A stretch of 15,876 bases of DNA from Candidatus Hodarchaeota archaeon. Lineage in GTDB: Archaea > Asgardarchaeota > Heimdallarchaeia > Hodarchaeales > YT1-057. A program made the position numbers and the translations under genes. The notes below the pieces were generated by a model. That model had not been told where the DNA came from and ran no database searches. It saw nothing but the letters and a program-made list of their open reading frames with translations. The DNA is taken from NCBI GenBank assembly GCA_016839955.1, contig JAEOTI010000754.1, positions 1 through 15,876 of the forward strand. The letters run 5' to 3'. Positions 1-7,554 of the stretch are shown in pieces (the first letter of the stretch is position 1; each line of letters starts with the position of its first letter).

Positions 1-128
1 AACTCGATCACCCGCCCCCCAATGAATGTCTGGAACTCCCTTGTGATGATGCTAATTTCTCTTTGGAGGTGTCCCCAGTGGTCTAGCGCAGCTATTTTAT
101 AAACTCCCGCTCTAGCGAGTATAGCCAA
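1..128 (-). other. G+C-rich window end, possible partial CDS on the minus strand
   Basis: This stretch is close to 50% G+C, against about 30% for the rest of the window. Read on the minus strand from a TTG at 128, it is open to the window edge and gives a protein-like sequence beginning LAILARAGVYKIAALDHWG. The same frame stays open further upstream, antisense to the next gene, so the start is not defined. Two plus-strand frames are also open over most of the stretch (one ends at TAA 100-102), so coding on the minus strand is not certain. I do not recognise the product. A tRNA was considered and not supported. Confidence 0.25.
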
Positions 129-180
129 ATATTGTAAAAAAGAGTTTCCAAAAGAATATAAGACGGATCCTATTTCATTT

Positions 181-747
181 TTGAGCGAAAAAGAAGGAGA
201 AAATGTTATAAGTTCAGTTGGAGGAGGAGACCTTTTAAAGAAAATTTCTAGCAAGAGATTGAATATTCTTGATTTTTCAGAATCTATCAATAAAGCTCTA
301 TATACAGTGAAAATTACTAGTTCATTAACACATCAAATGGGAAAAGTAAAACATATAAATCCCATCGAAACGGTTTTGATTTTCTTTAAAGATTTAGATT
401 CCCTTTTAGATCAAGTAAATCATCTAATTAGTTATATTTCGACTACTTATTCCATTAATATTGAAGAAAATCTACTTAACCAATTTTCTATGGAATATAA
501 CGAGATGAAAATGAATTATCAAAGATTAAGAAGAATCACAAAGATAATCTTATTTATATCAGTAATTCTGTCTGTAATACTAGGTCTAATTTTAGTATAT
601 CAGTTAATGCTCGTTTTTTTTCCAGAAAATACATCTATAAGCTTCTTGATGGTCATAGTGGAAATAATCAGTTTTATTTTAACACTTTTTACAATGATGC
701 AGTTAGGAAGGTATTTCAACAGATTGTTTCCGGATTATAGTGAATGA
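181..747 (+). CDS. Small membrane protein with two C-terminal helices, possibly 5'-truncated
   Basis: This is a 188-residue protein from the TTG at 181. Residues 1-118 are polar and mostly helical. Two strongly hydrophobic segments follow at about 121-147 and 153-172, so the protein is probably anchored by a C-terminal hairpin with a cytoplasmic N-terminal part. I recognise no family. The start is weak: there is no Shine-Dalgarno site before 181, and the frame is open and protein-like back to 103, just after TAA at 100-102. No ATG, GTG or TTG occurs between 103 and 181, so the original N-terminus may have been lost. The gene ends 39 nt before the ATPase gene and is probably its operon partner. 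A membrane effector driven by the ATPase is an inference from gene order. Confidence 0.65.
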   Translation: MSEKEGENVISSVGGGDLLKKISSKRLNILDFSESINKALYTVKITSSLTHQMGKVKHINPIETVLIFFKDLDSLLDQVNHLISYISTTYSINIEENLLNQFSMEYNEMKMNYQRLRRITKIILFISVILSVILGLILVYQLMLVFFPENTSISFLMVIVEIISFILTLFTMMQLGRYFNRLFPDYSE

Positions 748-786
748 TAGAAGTTACATCATGGAGATAAAGAAGGAAGGATAAGT

Positions 787-2466
787 TTGACGGAGAGTTA
801 TGAATTCTCAGTAGATCAAGAAGCGATTCAAAACATTTTGGGAAATACCCAAACTGAAAGAATACCAAATGACGATTTAATCATAGATTATTTCTCGCGT
901 CCAACTGATTATCAAAAGATTTTCAATAATATCCCAGCAGTTTTGGATGGGGTACGGGGAACCGGAAAATCCATGTACCTCCGCTACTTCCAAATAGGGA
1001 ATCAGCTCAAACTCATCAATCAAGATATGTCATTACGGATTTTTCCTGTGTATTTTAAAATAAATGATCAGTTTTTCATTCATTTCCATTCAAAGAATTT
1101 CAAAGACATTAATAGATTTGCAGAAGTCCTAAGGCATTACTTCAATTTGAATATTGTCCTACTGGTTTTGAATCTTCTACTCAAAAATAAGAAAGTGATG
1201 AAAGGACGATCAAGGTTTAAAACTGTACTTAAGAATTTTCTTCTAAAAAATCGCATAATTCCTTCTGAGGCTGAATCCGCGTCGAGAAATCTAAAGGCTT
1301 TTAAAAATTTTTGTGAAAACACCAGGTATAATTTGATAGAATCATTAAGAGAATGGAGATTAGAAGGGGAAAAATATGATAAATGTTTCACCTTCTTCGA
1401 AGACGTTGATTTCATATTTGAATTCTTTGAATTAATTAAGATCCTATTTTTCGGAAAAGAACCCACTAAGCTTTTCATCTTATTGGATGAGTACGATAAA
1501 CTTAATGAAAAACAACAATCGGTCATTAATTCTTTGGTTAAAGAGAGAAACACAAATGTGACATTTAAACTGGCCTGTAAAACTGGAAATTTTCATAATA
1601 GATGTTTCCCGAATCAATCTATTGATACTATTCACGATATAAGCTGGCATACGATTAATCAGACGTTTTTCAGTAGAAATATTTCAGAATTTAAAAAATA
1701 TGTTGAGGATATTGTTAATAAACGTTTTATGAGTTTAGACGAGAGGTTCTCTATAAATAAAATTTTAGGTAAATCTGAATCTATTAAAAATAGACTTACA
1801 AAAATAAAAGAGACAAAAAAAAGAGGGGGACTGAAATTGTCATATTTTGGAGCAACAGATGTAGTACGTGTTTCTGCTGGTGTTGTCAGATATTATATGG
1901 ATTTGTGTAATCAGATATTATCTGAAGGAGCTACAAACGGTTCAATAAAAAGTATCCCCCATCAATTACAAAATAACGCAATAATCTCATACTCCCAGAG
2001 ACAACAAAGATATGCGCAAAATTCAGTTCATGGAGAAGAATTTTTAAAATTGATCACTGCACTTACTCATCTTTTCCGTTATAGGTCACTCCAGGATTAC
2101 GTCCACTCCTCAACATTGAGTTTTAATATCCGGAATTTAGTAAATTTAAATAAAGAATCTAAGATGTTAATTAAAAACGCTGAAAGTGAAGGTATTATTA
2201 TAAGATTTGCGCGTCAAGAACCAGATGGACATTCTACGCAAATGGCATATGGCCTGAATGCAGTTTATGCACCAGCATACAATCTTCTACCGATATATCC
2301 TGATGCTGTCCAAATATCTGCTGATGCTTTTGATTTAATCTTGGATTCTCAAAATGAATTCTATAAGCGTATGAGAATTTCCCCTCAACCTCTGCAATTA
2401 CCCAAAATTCAGAATTTAGACAAATTTTTTCCTGATCCTAATCAAAATGATGATGTGAGTTCCTAA
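787..2466 (+). CDS. P-loop ATPase of ORC/Cdc6-like AAA type, putative defence ATPase
   Basis: This is a 559-residue soluble ATPase. A Walker A motif, GVRGTGKS, lies at residues 55-62 after a short N-terminal region. A Walker B motif, FILLDEYDKL, lies at about 230-239 with D234 and E235. The long spacing between them (about 145-330) is lysine- and phenylalanine-rich and probably helical. The C-terminal third (about 370-545) looks like a winged-helix or sensor region. The pattern AVLDGVRGTGKSMYLRYF resembles the ORC/Cdc6-family AAA or STAND-like ATPases that are annotated in prokaryotic conflict loci; this is from memory of the family. The start is TTG at 787, well supported by the Shine-Dalgarno site GGAAGGA just upstream. 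The stop at 2464-2466 overlaps the next ATG by one base, so translation is coupled. It probably uses ATP binding or hydrolysis to switch its neighbours on or off. Confidence 0.8.
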   Translation: MTESYEFSVDQEAIQNILGNTQTERIPNDDLIIDYFSRPTDYQKIFNNIPAVLDGVRGTGKSMYLRYFQIGNQLKLINQDMSLRIFPVYFKINDQFFIHFHSKNFKDINRFAEVLRHYFNLNIVLLVLNLLLKNKKVMKGRSRFKTVLKNFLLKNRIIPSEAESASRNLKAFKNFCENTRYNLIESLREWRLEGEKYDKCFTFFEDVDFIFEFFELIKILFFGKEPTKLFILLDEYDKLNEKQQSVINSLVKERNTNVTFKLACKTGNFHNRCFPNQSIDTIHDISWHTINQTFFSRNISEFKKYVEDIVNKRFMSLDERFSINKILGKSESIKNRLTKIKETKKRGGLKLSYFGATDVVRVSAGVVRYYMDLCNQILSEGATNGSIKSIPHQLQNNAIISYSQRQQRYAQNSVHGEEFLKLITALTHLFRYRSLQDYVHSSTLSFNIRNLVNLNKESKMLIKNAESEGIIIRFARQEPDGHSTQMAYGLNAVYAPAYNLLPIYPDAVQISADAFDLILDSQNEFYKRMRISPQPLQLPKIQNLDKFFPDPNQNDDVSS

Positions 2467-3503
2467 TGTATCTTTCTACTCAGAAAATAAAAGTGCTCTC
2501 TAAACCTCCATCTTTCTTGATTTTAGTTGCTGGATTCGAGGAAAGATGTCTTGGTATACTTGATTTAATCAGAGATTTAGATCTTCAAAGAACATTAATT
2601 CTAATGTTAAGATACCAATCCACTGATTTAGAAATAGAAAGGTCAAACAAAAAAAATGAAGAAAAAATTGAATTGTTTCTTAAGAAAAGAGGATATTCAT
2701 TTTATGAAATTGACATAGATCATCTGAATCCCTTCAAAACTCTAATCAAAATGAAAAAAATTCTGGAAAAGTGTTCTAAAGTTGAAAGATTGGATATTAT
2801 ATTTGATGTTAGTGGATGCATTGATGGATTAATCCCAATATTGACCAACCGTTTAATTTCGTTAAATCCAGCAAATTTTTCCCTTGTCTATACCAAACCT
2901 AGGACATACAAATTAATCAAATTTTATGAGCAAGGACGATTTACTAGCATTCAGAAACTTTATTCTGATCCGAAACTCAGCAAGCAATTTATGATGACGA
3001 GCGGGTTAGATAGAGTAGATTTCTATGAAGGATTGGAAGGGAATCCAAACCCTCTAAATCCTTATCGGATAATTTTTTTGGCAGGTTTCGAATTAAATAA
3101 AATTGAGGTAGTCTGCGATCAATATAGTGATTCTAGAAAGGAAATTCTGTTCGGCCAAAGTAAACTATTCAACACAAAAAAAGAGCAAGACCTCTCAAGA
3201 AAGATACATGAAAACTTAGATCCTGTTCTTCAGTTTGAAAAAGGAGTAATTGAGAATTTTAATGTCCAAGAAATTCTCAACGAGTTAAAGAATAGAGTAG
3301 AAGGATATCAAAAAGAAAATATTCTGATTTGCTGCTTTGGTACTAAACCTCAATTAGTAGCAAGTACCATAATAGGTTTGCAGAAAAGAGAAATTGGATT
3401 GGTTCGAGTACTATTAAAAGACTATCATCCAAAGTATTTCTCTGAAGGAAAATCGTCCTCCCTCCTAATTACTTTGAAAGGATTTGTTCAGGAGGGCGTC
3501 TGA
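2466..3503 (+). CDS. Alpha/beta protein with repeated AGFE motif, conflict-system type
   Basis: This is a 345-residue protein, probably soluble. The N-terminal half alternates beta strands and helices in a Rossmann-like way. A hydrophobic strand leads into AGFEERC (residues 22-28), then another strand RTLILMLRY, and later LDIIFDVSG. The second half repeats the opening: a hydrophobic strand runs into AGFE again at 206-209, followed by a C-terminal unit with FGTKPQ at 291-296 and a DYHPKYFSEGKSS stretch near the end. I have seen this type beside defence ATPases, but I know of no biochemical function. A nucleotide-sensing or processing fold is an inference. The ATG overlaps the ATPase stop by one base. 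The TGA is directly followed by the mini-ORF ATG (TGATG). Confidence 0.7.
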   Translation: MYLSTQKIKVLSKPPSFLILVAGFEERCLGILDLIRDLDLQRTLILMLRYQSTDLEIERSNKKNEEKIELFLKKRGYSFYEIDIDHLNPFKTLIKMKKILEKCSKVERLDIIFDVSGCIDGLIPILTNRLISLNPANFSLVYTKPRTYKLIKFYEQGRFTSIQKLYSDPKLSKQFMMTSGLDRVDFYEGLEGNPNPLNPYRIIFLAGFELNKIEVVCDQYSDSRKEILFGQSKLFNTKKEQDLSRKIHENLDPVLQFEKGVIENFNVQEILNELKNRVEGYQKENILICCFGTKPQLVASTIIGLQKREIGLVRVLLKDYHPKYFSEGKSSSLLITLKGFVQEGV

Positions 3504-3613
3504 TGTCCTATCCTCTCATGTATAATAAGATTGTCTTATTACCTGAAGGAGTTTATAAATGCAAAAGTACCAAAAGGACTGTTGATATATTTCACTTCAG
3601 ATTATTTGTATGA
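3503..3613 (+). CDS. Mini-ORF, 36 residues, translationally coupled
   Basis: The ATG at 3503-3505 overlaps the preceding TGA by one base. It has an excellent Shine-Dalgarno site (AGGAGGG, about 3490-3496) at the right spacing, better than most genes in this window. The product starts MSYPLMYNKIVLLPEGVYKC and ends at TGA 3611-3613. It has no recognisable domain. The frame of the upstream gene is also open past its own TGA, up to TAA 3666-3668, and also gives protein-like sequence. One of the two may therefore be the relic of a longer gene. The initiation signals are real to see; that a product is made is uncertain. Confidence 0.4.
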   Translation: MSYPLMYNKIVLLPEGVYKCKSTKRTVDIFHFRLFV

Positions 3614-3696
3614 GAGAAAAAAGATGATGTATGGTAATTGTCTTAGGAGACCATGTCCGAAACCATAAAAATTAGAATGATTAGGTTTGAGGAAAT

Positions 3697-4632
3697 ATGG
3701 AAACCATCAAATCACTTGAGTATTGGGAACAAGATGATCACATTGATCAAAAGTTTTATACTGCGCATTCAATTATTGGTTCAGCCATTATTAGTTATTA
3801 CACTGGAAAAAAATTGTCAAAAAATGTTCCTTCAAATTGGAGCAATATTACATTCTATTATTCAATGGTGTTCTCTACCCGCTTATTGCTATTCCTTGCA
3901 GTAGGTGATTTTCCGACCCCTCATAGAGAACTTTGCAAACAAAACACGGATAGGACTCCGCTGATCAAATGTGATTGGTTCAATATATTTTTACAGGGAA
4001 AACCAAAGAAGAGAAGAAATGAGAGTAGACAAGAGTTCAGAGATAGGAGTAGGTATATTTACCAATCTTTTGCAATTTCTGATTTAACAGATTCTTTACG
4101 AGAATTTAACCCAGATAGTATTCAGGATTGCGACGAAATAATAAATGAAATGAGACATATTTTGTATATAGCAAAATTTACCCGTAATAATGAGAATTAT
4201 GATAGTCTCATAATCTATCATCATTTTGATCATCTCGATTTATCAATTCCCATAAAAAACTTATCTGGAACTCTTGAATCCATGTCAAAAAGGTTTATCA
4301 TCATCGCTTTAAGCTTCTTCAGAAAATTCATAAAAAAAACAAAGGAAGAAGATTATCTTGCATTTCTTAACTGGAGGGATCCTACTCACCGAGAAGGTAT
4401 ACATTATCTAGCAGATACCTTGTTCGAGTCACAATTGATAGACAATAGAGAGGAGATAAATGGATTTTTTACAAAGGATGATTTTTTCCGTCTTATGGTA
4501 GATGAAAATCTCGCAAAAAGGGTTCATGAGAACATTATTATGACTAAATTTGATTCAAAAACAAATCTTATGAAACAATTTAAAGAGAACGTAAGATGGT
4601 TGTCGAATTATCAAATCCCAGACAGATTTTAA
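3697..4632 (+). CDS. Hypothetical protein with weak HEPN-like helical segment
   Basis: This is a 311-residue soluble, largely helical protein. Residues 53-80 (FYYSMVFSTRLLLFL followed by GDFPTPHREL) recall the YYAMFHAARALLL...PKTHRG pattern of HEPN-like helical proteins. The match is partial, and I see no classical HEPN catalytic Rx4-6H motif, so a ribonuclease role is not supported. A second conserved-looking block is RNNENYDSLIIYHHFDH at about 170-185, followed by helices rich in lysine and aspartate. The start at 3697 is preceded by GAGG at 3689-3692, seven to eight bases upstream. The gene lies 193 nt after the AGFE-motif gene in the same direction, so it may belong to the same operon or have its own promoter. 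No family could be named with confidence. Confidence 0.65.
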   Translation: METIKSLEYWEQDDHIDQKFYTAHSIIGSAIISYYTGKKLSKNVPSNWSNITFYYSMVFSTRLLLFLAVGDFPTPHRELCKQNTDRTPLIKCDWFNIFLQGKPKKRRNESRQEFRDRSRYIYQSFAISDLTDSLREFNPDSIQDCDEIINEMRHILYIAKFTRNNENYDSLIIYHHFDHLDLSIPIKNLSGTLESMSKRFIIIALSFFRKFIKKTKEEDYLAFLNWRDPTHREGIHYLADTLFESQLIDNREEINGFFTKDDFFRLMVDENLAKRVHENIIMTKFDSKTNLMKQFKENVRWLSNYQIPDRF

Positions 4633-4663
4633 CCATCAAGAAAAGCACAGAGCGTTAGATTGT

Positions 4664-4671
4664 GTATATAT
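4664..4671 (+). promoter_or_regulatory. TATA-like box upstream of the small ORF at 4729
   Basis: GTATATAT lies in the 96-nt gap after the HEPN-like gene, about 58-65 nt before the ATG at 4729. It fits an archaeal TATA box only by sequence; no BRE is evident. Confidence 0.2.
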
Positions 4672-4711
4672 GGAGATAGAAATATTGCGACATCTAGTAA
4701 ATTTAAAAATG

Positions 4712-4725
4712 TACGGATTTCCGTA
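4712..4725. repeat. Perfect inverted repeat TACGGA-TT-TCCGTA
   Basis: Two six-base arms separated by two bases lie directly before the ATG at 4729. The position suits an operator or a small hairpin that affects initiation. No second copy was noticed in the window. Confidence 0.4.
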
Positions 4726-4728
4726 TGA

Positions 4729-4992
4729 ATGAATTCTATAACTATTATGTACATGTTACAAATTGAAGATGTGAATATTAAATATTCTAAACAGCTATGG
4801 GAGGAATGGTTAGTATTTTTATCAGAAGAAGAAAGTCAATTTGCACATTGGAAAAACAAAACTCAAATAGAACATGGCTCCTTCACCTTTTCTTTTGATC
4901 TATCCATCCTTAGCGGAGTTAAGAGACAAAAAGATGGTCATCATTCTAAATGTTCCTTCATGCAAGTCTTACACAAAACTATACTACAATGA
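4729..4992 (+). CDS. Hypothetical small protein, possibly a gene remnant
   Basis: This is an 87-residue ORF without a Shine-Dalgarno site. Residues about 10-68 look like real protein (for example KQLWEEWLVFLSEEESQF and GSFTFSFDLSILSGV). The last 17 codons lie antisense to the zinc-ribbon gene at 4941-5096, whose CxxC pattern is far more convincing. The ORF is probably either a short orphan gene that converges on its neighbour or the 5' part of a gene cut by a rearrangement near 4930. No domain is recognised. Confidence 0.35.
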   Translation: MNSITIMYMLQIEDVNIKYSKQLWEEWLVFLSEEESQFAHWKNKTQIEHGSFTFSFDLSILSGVKRQKDGHHSKCSFMQVLHKTILQ

Positions 4993-5096
4993 CCACAAGA
5001 TGTAATGATTCTATGTTCTCCACAATTTATACATCTCCCTTGCCAAGTTTTTTCTTTTAAAATCTCTTTAATCTTCTTTCCTTGATAAGTAGTCAT
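4941..5096 (-). CDS. Small zinc-ribbon protein at the end of the R-M operon
   Basis: This is a 51-residue ORF too short for usual gene finders. The ATG at 5096-5094 is followed by a basic helix and then CINC (residues 22-25), CGHC (34-37) and CKTC (42-45). That makes three CxxC pairs, enough to bind one or two zinc ions. A GAGGATGAG stretch just before the ATG can serve as the ribosome site. It overlaps the last 29 bases of the endonuclease gene in another frame, so it is probably translated by coupling. Small zinc ribbons often bind nucleic acid or protein partners. Its position suggests an accessory to the restriction enzyme, which is an inference. Confidence 0.65.
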   Translation of the reverse strand: MTTYQGKKIKEILKEKTWQGRCINCGEHRIITSCGHCSIVLCKTCMKEHLE

Positions 5097-5757
5097 TTAG
5101 CTCATCCTCAGTATCTGGAGTTTGGCGTATTCTAGGTAGAGTGATCTTATTTAGAAATTTATTCAAATTAAAACCTGTATACTTAATTAAAAAATCATTC
5201 ATCTCTTCTCCTTGATAAACTTGCCATCCTTTTTTCATCCATTGGTTAATTGCAGCTGGTACATTATCCGTGGATCTTATTAGGAAAGCTGGTTGCCATG
5301 TACCATTATCTATTTCCTTTATTTGATCATAAATTTTCAAATAGCCCTCACGGATTCTTCTGTCAGCTGATCCATACCGATTCTTAATTTCTAAAGCGAA
5401 CTTTTCCTCGTCAAAAATTACAGGATAATCACAAAGCTGTCTATTCTTTGGCAGCTTAAAGGGTTCAGGAATTGGGTCAGGAACAAAACGTTCTAAAAGA
5501 ATGCCTACAAATAATTCGTACTGTTTTCCTAAAAGGGAATTCCAATCTTTTTTCCGAATATGATATGATGATGAAGAGATATGAAATAATGAATAGTAAG
5601 GATCTTCTCGTAACAGCTTACGTACTTCTTTGACTTTTGGACTGAATTCATCGTCATATTTATCTTGTTTTTCTTGAACTGCAACATTCAGAGCAACTAG
5701 ATACTCATACAATCTCTCTTCAAGGTCATTTTCTAATGTAAATTTTGGATAACTCAT
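5068..5757 (-). CDS. Type II restriction endonuclease, ApaLI-like, PD-(D/E)XK fold
   Basis: This is a 229-residue endonuclease candidate. D110 and then E123-I-K125 (in CDYPVIF and ALEIKNR) form a D...ExK nuclease core. The run after it, NRYGSADRR followed by PAFLIRSTDNVPAAI and a KKGWQVYQGEE strand, resembles from memory ApaLI-family enzymes, which cut GTGCAC. The specificity of this one cannot be read from the sequence. The N-terminal 75 residues are helical and charged and are probably involved in dimerisation or DNA contact. The ATG at 5757 lies 12 nt after the methyltransferase stop, with a GGTAGGAG ribosome site overlapping that stop. It would cleave unmethylated foreign DNA in the cytoplasm. 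The length is typical for a type II enzyme, and no key residue is missing. Confidence 0.75.
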   Translation of the reverse strand: MSYPKFTLENDLEERLYEYLVALNVAVQEKQDKYDDEFSPKVKEVRKLLREDPYYSLFHISSSSYHIRKKDWNSLLGKQYELFVGILLERFVPDPIPEPFKLPKNRQLCDYPVIFDEEKFALEIKNRYGSADRRIREGYLKIYDQIKEIDNGTWQPAFLIRSTDNVPAAINQWMKKGWQVYQGEEMNDFLIKYTGFNLNKFLNKITLPRIRQTPDTEDELNDYLSRKED

Positions 5758-5769
5758 TATAACTGTCTC

Positions 5770-7554
5770 CTACCCATCATAACTTTGAATAACTGTTCCA
5801 TCACTATCGATAATTTTCGCATACGAACATTTCTCTTTAATGAGAGTAACATATTGTGAGTTAATCTCATAGCCAATACTATTCCGATTCATTTCTCTCG
5901 CCACCTTCAAAGTTGTTCCTGTACCAAGAAAGGGATCTAAAACTGTTTCCCCATCAAAAGTAAACATTCGAATAAGTCTTCTTGGGAGTAAATCTGGAAA
6001 CACAGCAGGATGCCCTTTCCTTTGAGACACTGGCAGAATTTCCCAGATTTGCCCAAAATGTTGCATCCATTCAGATTTATCAAATTTTGATAAGGCAATT
6101 ATTTCTGGTGCTGGTTTAACGCGTTTCCCTTGTTTTTTGAATGTTAGAATATATTCAATATCGTTATTGATGATTCCATTGGGTGGAAATGGGTATGACC
6201 CGAAAACTCCTCCCTTTATTCCACCACCACCAATCGATTTCCCGATCTTTTTCCAAAAAATAGTGTTCATATAGTCCATACCATTATCTTCACAATATTC
6301 AATGATTTTTGAATGGATTGCCATTACTTTATAGCGTCCAAAATGTTCTGTTGAAGTAAATACATCTCCGACATTGAAACATATTCGTCCTCCCGGTACA
6401 ATGACCCGAATACACTCTTTCAACACTTGAAATACTCGTGAAACATATTTATCAAAAGCTTCCTTGTAACCAATTTGTTTTATTTGATCTCCATAATTCT
6501 TTAAATTCCAGTAGGGAGGTGATGTTACGACTAGATGGACAGTCTCATCCTGAATTTCTCTCATTAATTCACTACTATTGATATAAACAGTTTGAGAGAT
6601 TTTTGGAGTGGTAACAATCTCTTTCTCTTCTTTCTCTTCTAAATAATCTTTCACTCGTTGTCTTATTCTATAATTTGAGGGGTTATCTTTCTCAATCCAT
6701 TCCATGATCTCTGAAAAGAACTCTTTTTCTATTTCATCATTATTTTCGAGTTCGGTCAACAAATCATGTCTTTCATTTAATCTCTGAATTTCTCCTCGAA
6801 TTTGATCGTTATTATACCCTAATTTCTCAAATTTCACCCTCAATTCTGAGATGGTAGCTGGTGTCTGATCCCAATAAAGGATTAGAATTTCTTCCAATTC
6901 TTTGATACGAGCTTTTTCGAGTTCTATTGTCTTGATTTGTTTTGTAGCTATTTTTTCTAAGGCTTCTGTGATTCTTTTTTTCCCCTCTTTTATCTTCATG
7001 AATTCCTCCCAAGCCATTTTCTGTGGATTCTTACCGTAAGGTGCAAGACGGACGATTTGTAGCGCGTGTTGAAGCTTAAATTTTTTTTTATTATTAACAA
7101 ATATTTCTTGCATCTCTGGACTTAGTTTAGTTAAAGAAGAGTAGTGCTGAACCATCGTCTCTGATATTTTGAATTTTTTTGCTATTTTTCCTCGTTTCAT
7201 TCCCTCATCCTTCAATTTTTTGAAATAGTAACCTTGTTCTATCGGGTGAAGATAACCACCTTCGTGGAATAAATTTGATTCGAAAGACCAAGTATTAGCT
7301 TCTTCATCTGTGAGTTCAACAACTCTAGCGGTGACTTTATCTTCCTTCAATAATTCTAGAGCTCTTAATCGGTTTTCACCAGAAATTAATTGATATCCTT
7401 TCTTTGATGGGTGTTTTCTCACAATTATTGGATTTTGTAATCCAATACGTTTGATAGAATCGGCTAGTGCCTGAATTTGTTTCTCTTTAAACCATTTACG
7501 GTTACAAAACGTTGTCCGATCAGAAATCTCTTTAATCTGTATTTCATTGTTCAT
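5770..7554 (-). CDS. ParB-like domain fused to DNA amino-methyltransferase (beta class)
   Basis: This is a 594-residue two-part protein. Residues about 20-90 form a ParB/sulfiredoxin-like nuclease-fold domain with the GENR box at 59-62. A helix-turn-helix (about 118-142, RGKIAKKFKISETMVQHY) follows, then a charged helical linker to about 320. The methyltransferase comes next: motif IV TSPPY at 344-348 and motif I DPFLGTGTT at 540-548. The order IV before I defines the beta class, and SPPY is most usual for N4-cytosine methylation, though N6-adenine cannot be excluded. It should protect host sites against the adjacent endonuclease. I chose ATG 7554, which overlaps the upstream stop by 11 nt. 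An ATG at 7596 would add 14 residues but overlap by 53 nt. ParB-methyltransferase fusions are known from phages and mobile elements, so transfer is likely. Confidence 0.85.
   Translation of the reverse strand: MNNEIQIKEISDRTTFCNRKWFKEKQIQALADSIKRIGLQNPIIVRKHPSKKGYQLISGENRLRALELLKEDKVTARVVELTDEEANTWSFESNLFHEGGYLHPIEQGYYFKKLKDEGMKRGKIAKKFKISETMVQHYSSLTKLSPEMQEIFVNNKKKFKLQHALQIVRLAPYGKNPQKMAWEEFMKIKEGKKRITEALEKIATKQIKTIELEKARIKELEEILILYWDQTPATISELRVKFEKLGYNNDQIRGEIQRLNERHDLLTELENNDEIEKEFFSEIMEWIEKDNPSNYRIRQRVKDYLEEKEEKEIVTTPKISQTVYINSSELMREIQDETVHLVVTSPPYWNLKNYGDQIKQIGYKEAFDKYVSRVFQVLKECIRVIVPGGRICFNVGDVFTSTEHFGRYKVMAIHSKIIEYCEDNGMDYMNTIFWKKIGKSIGGGGIKGGVFGSYPFPPNGIINNDIEYILTFKKQGKRVKPAPEIIALSKFDKSEWMQHFGQIWEILPVSQRKGHPAVFPDLLPRRLIRMFTFDGETVLDPFLGTGTTLKVAREMNRNSIGYEINSQYVTLIKEKCSYAKIIDSDGTVIQSYDG

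Noticed and set aside
65..130. tRNA-like stretch (AGTGGTCTAGCGC)
   Set aside because: It resembles a D-arm, but no T-arm sequence and no pairing acceptor stem can be drawn.
1137..1553. Minus-strand ORF of 138 residues inside the ATPase gene
   Set aside because: It is a serine/phenylalanine/lysine-rich shadow of the P-loop ATPase frame, whose Walker B lies within it.
3653..3904. Plus-strand ORF of 83 residues overlapping the HEPN-like gene start
   Set aside because: It has low-quality composition and lies out of frame with a 311-residue gene that has its own GAGG site; treated as a shadow.
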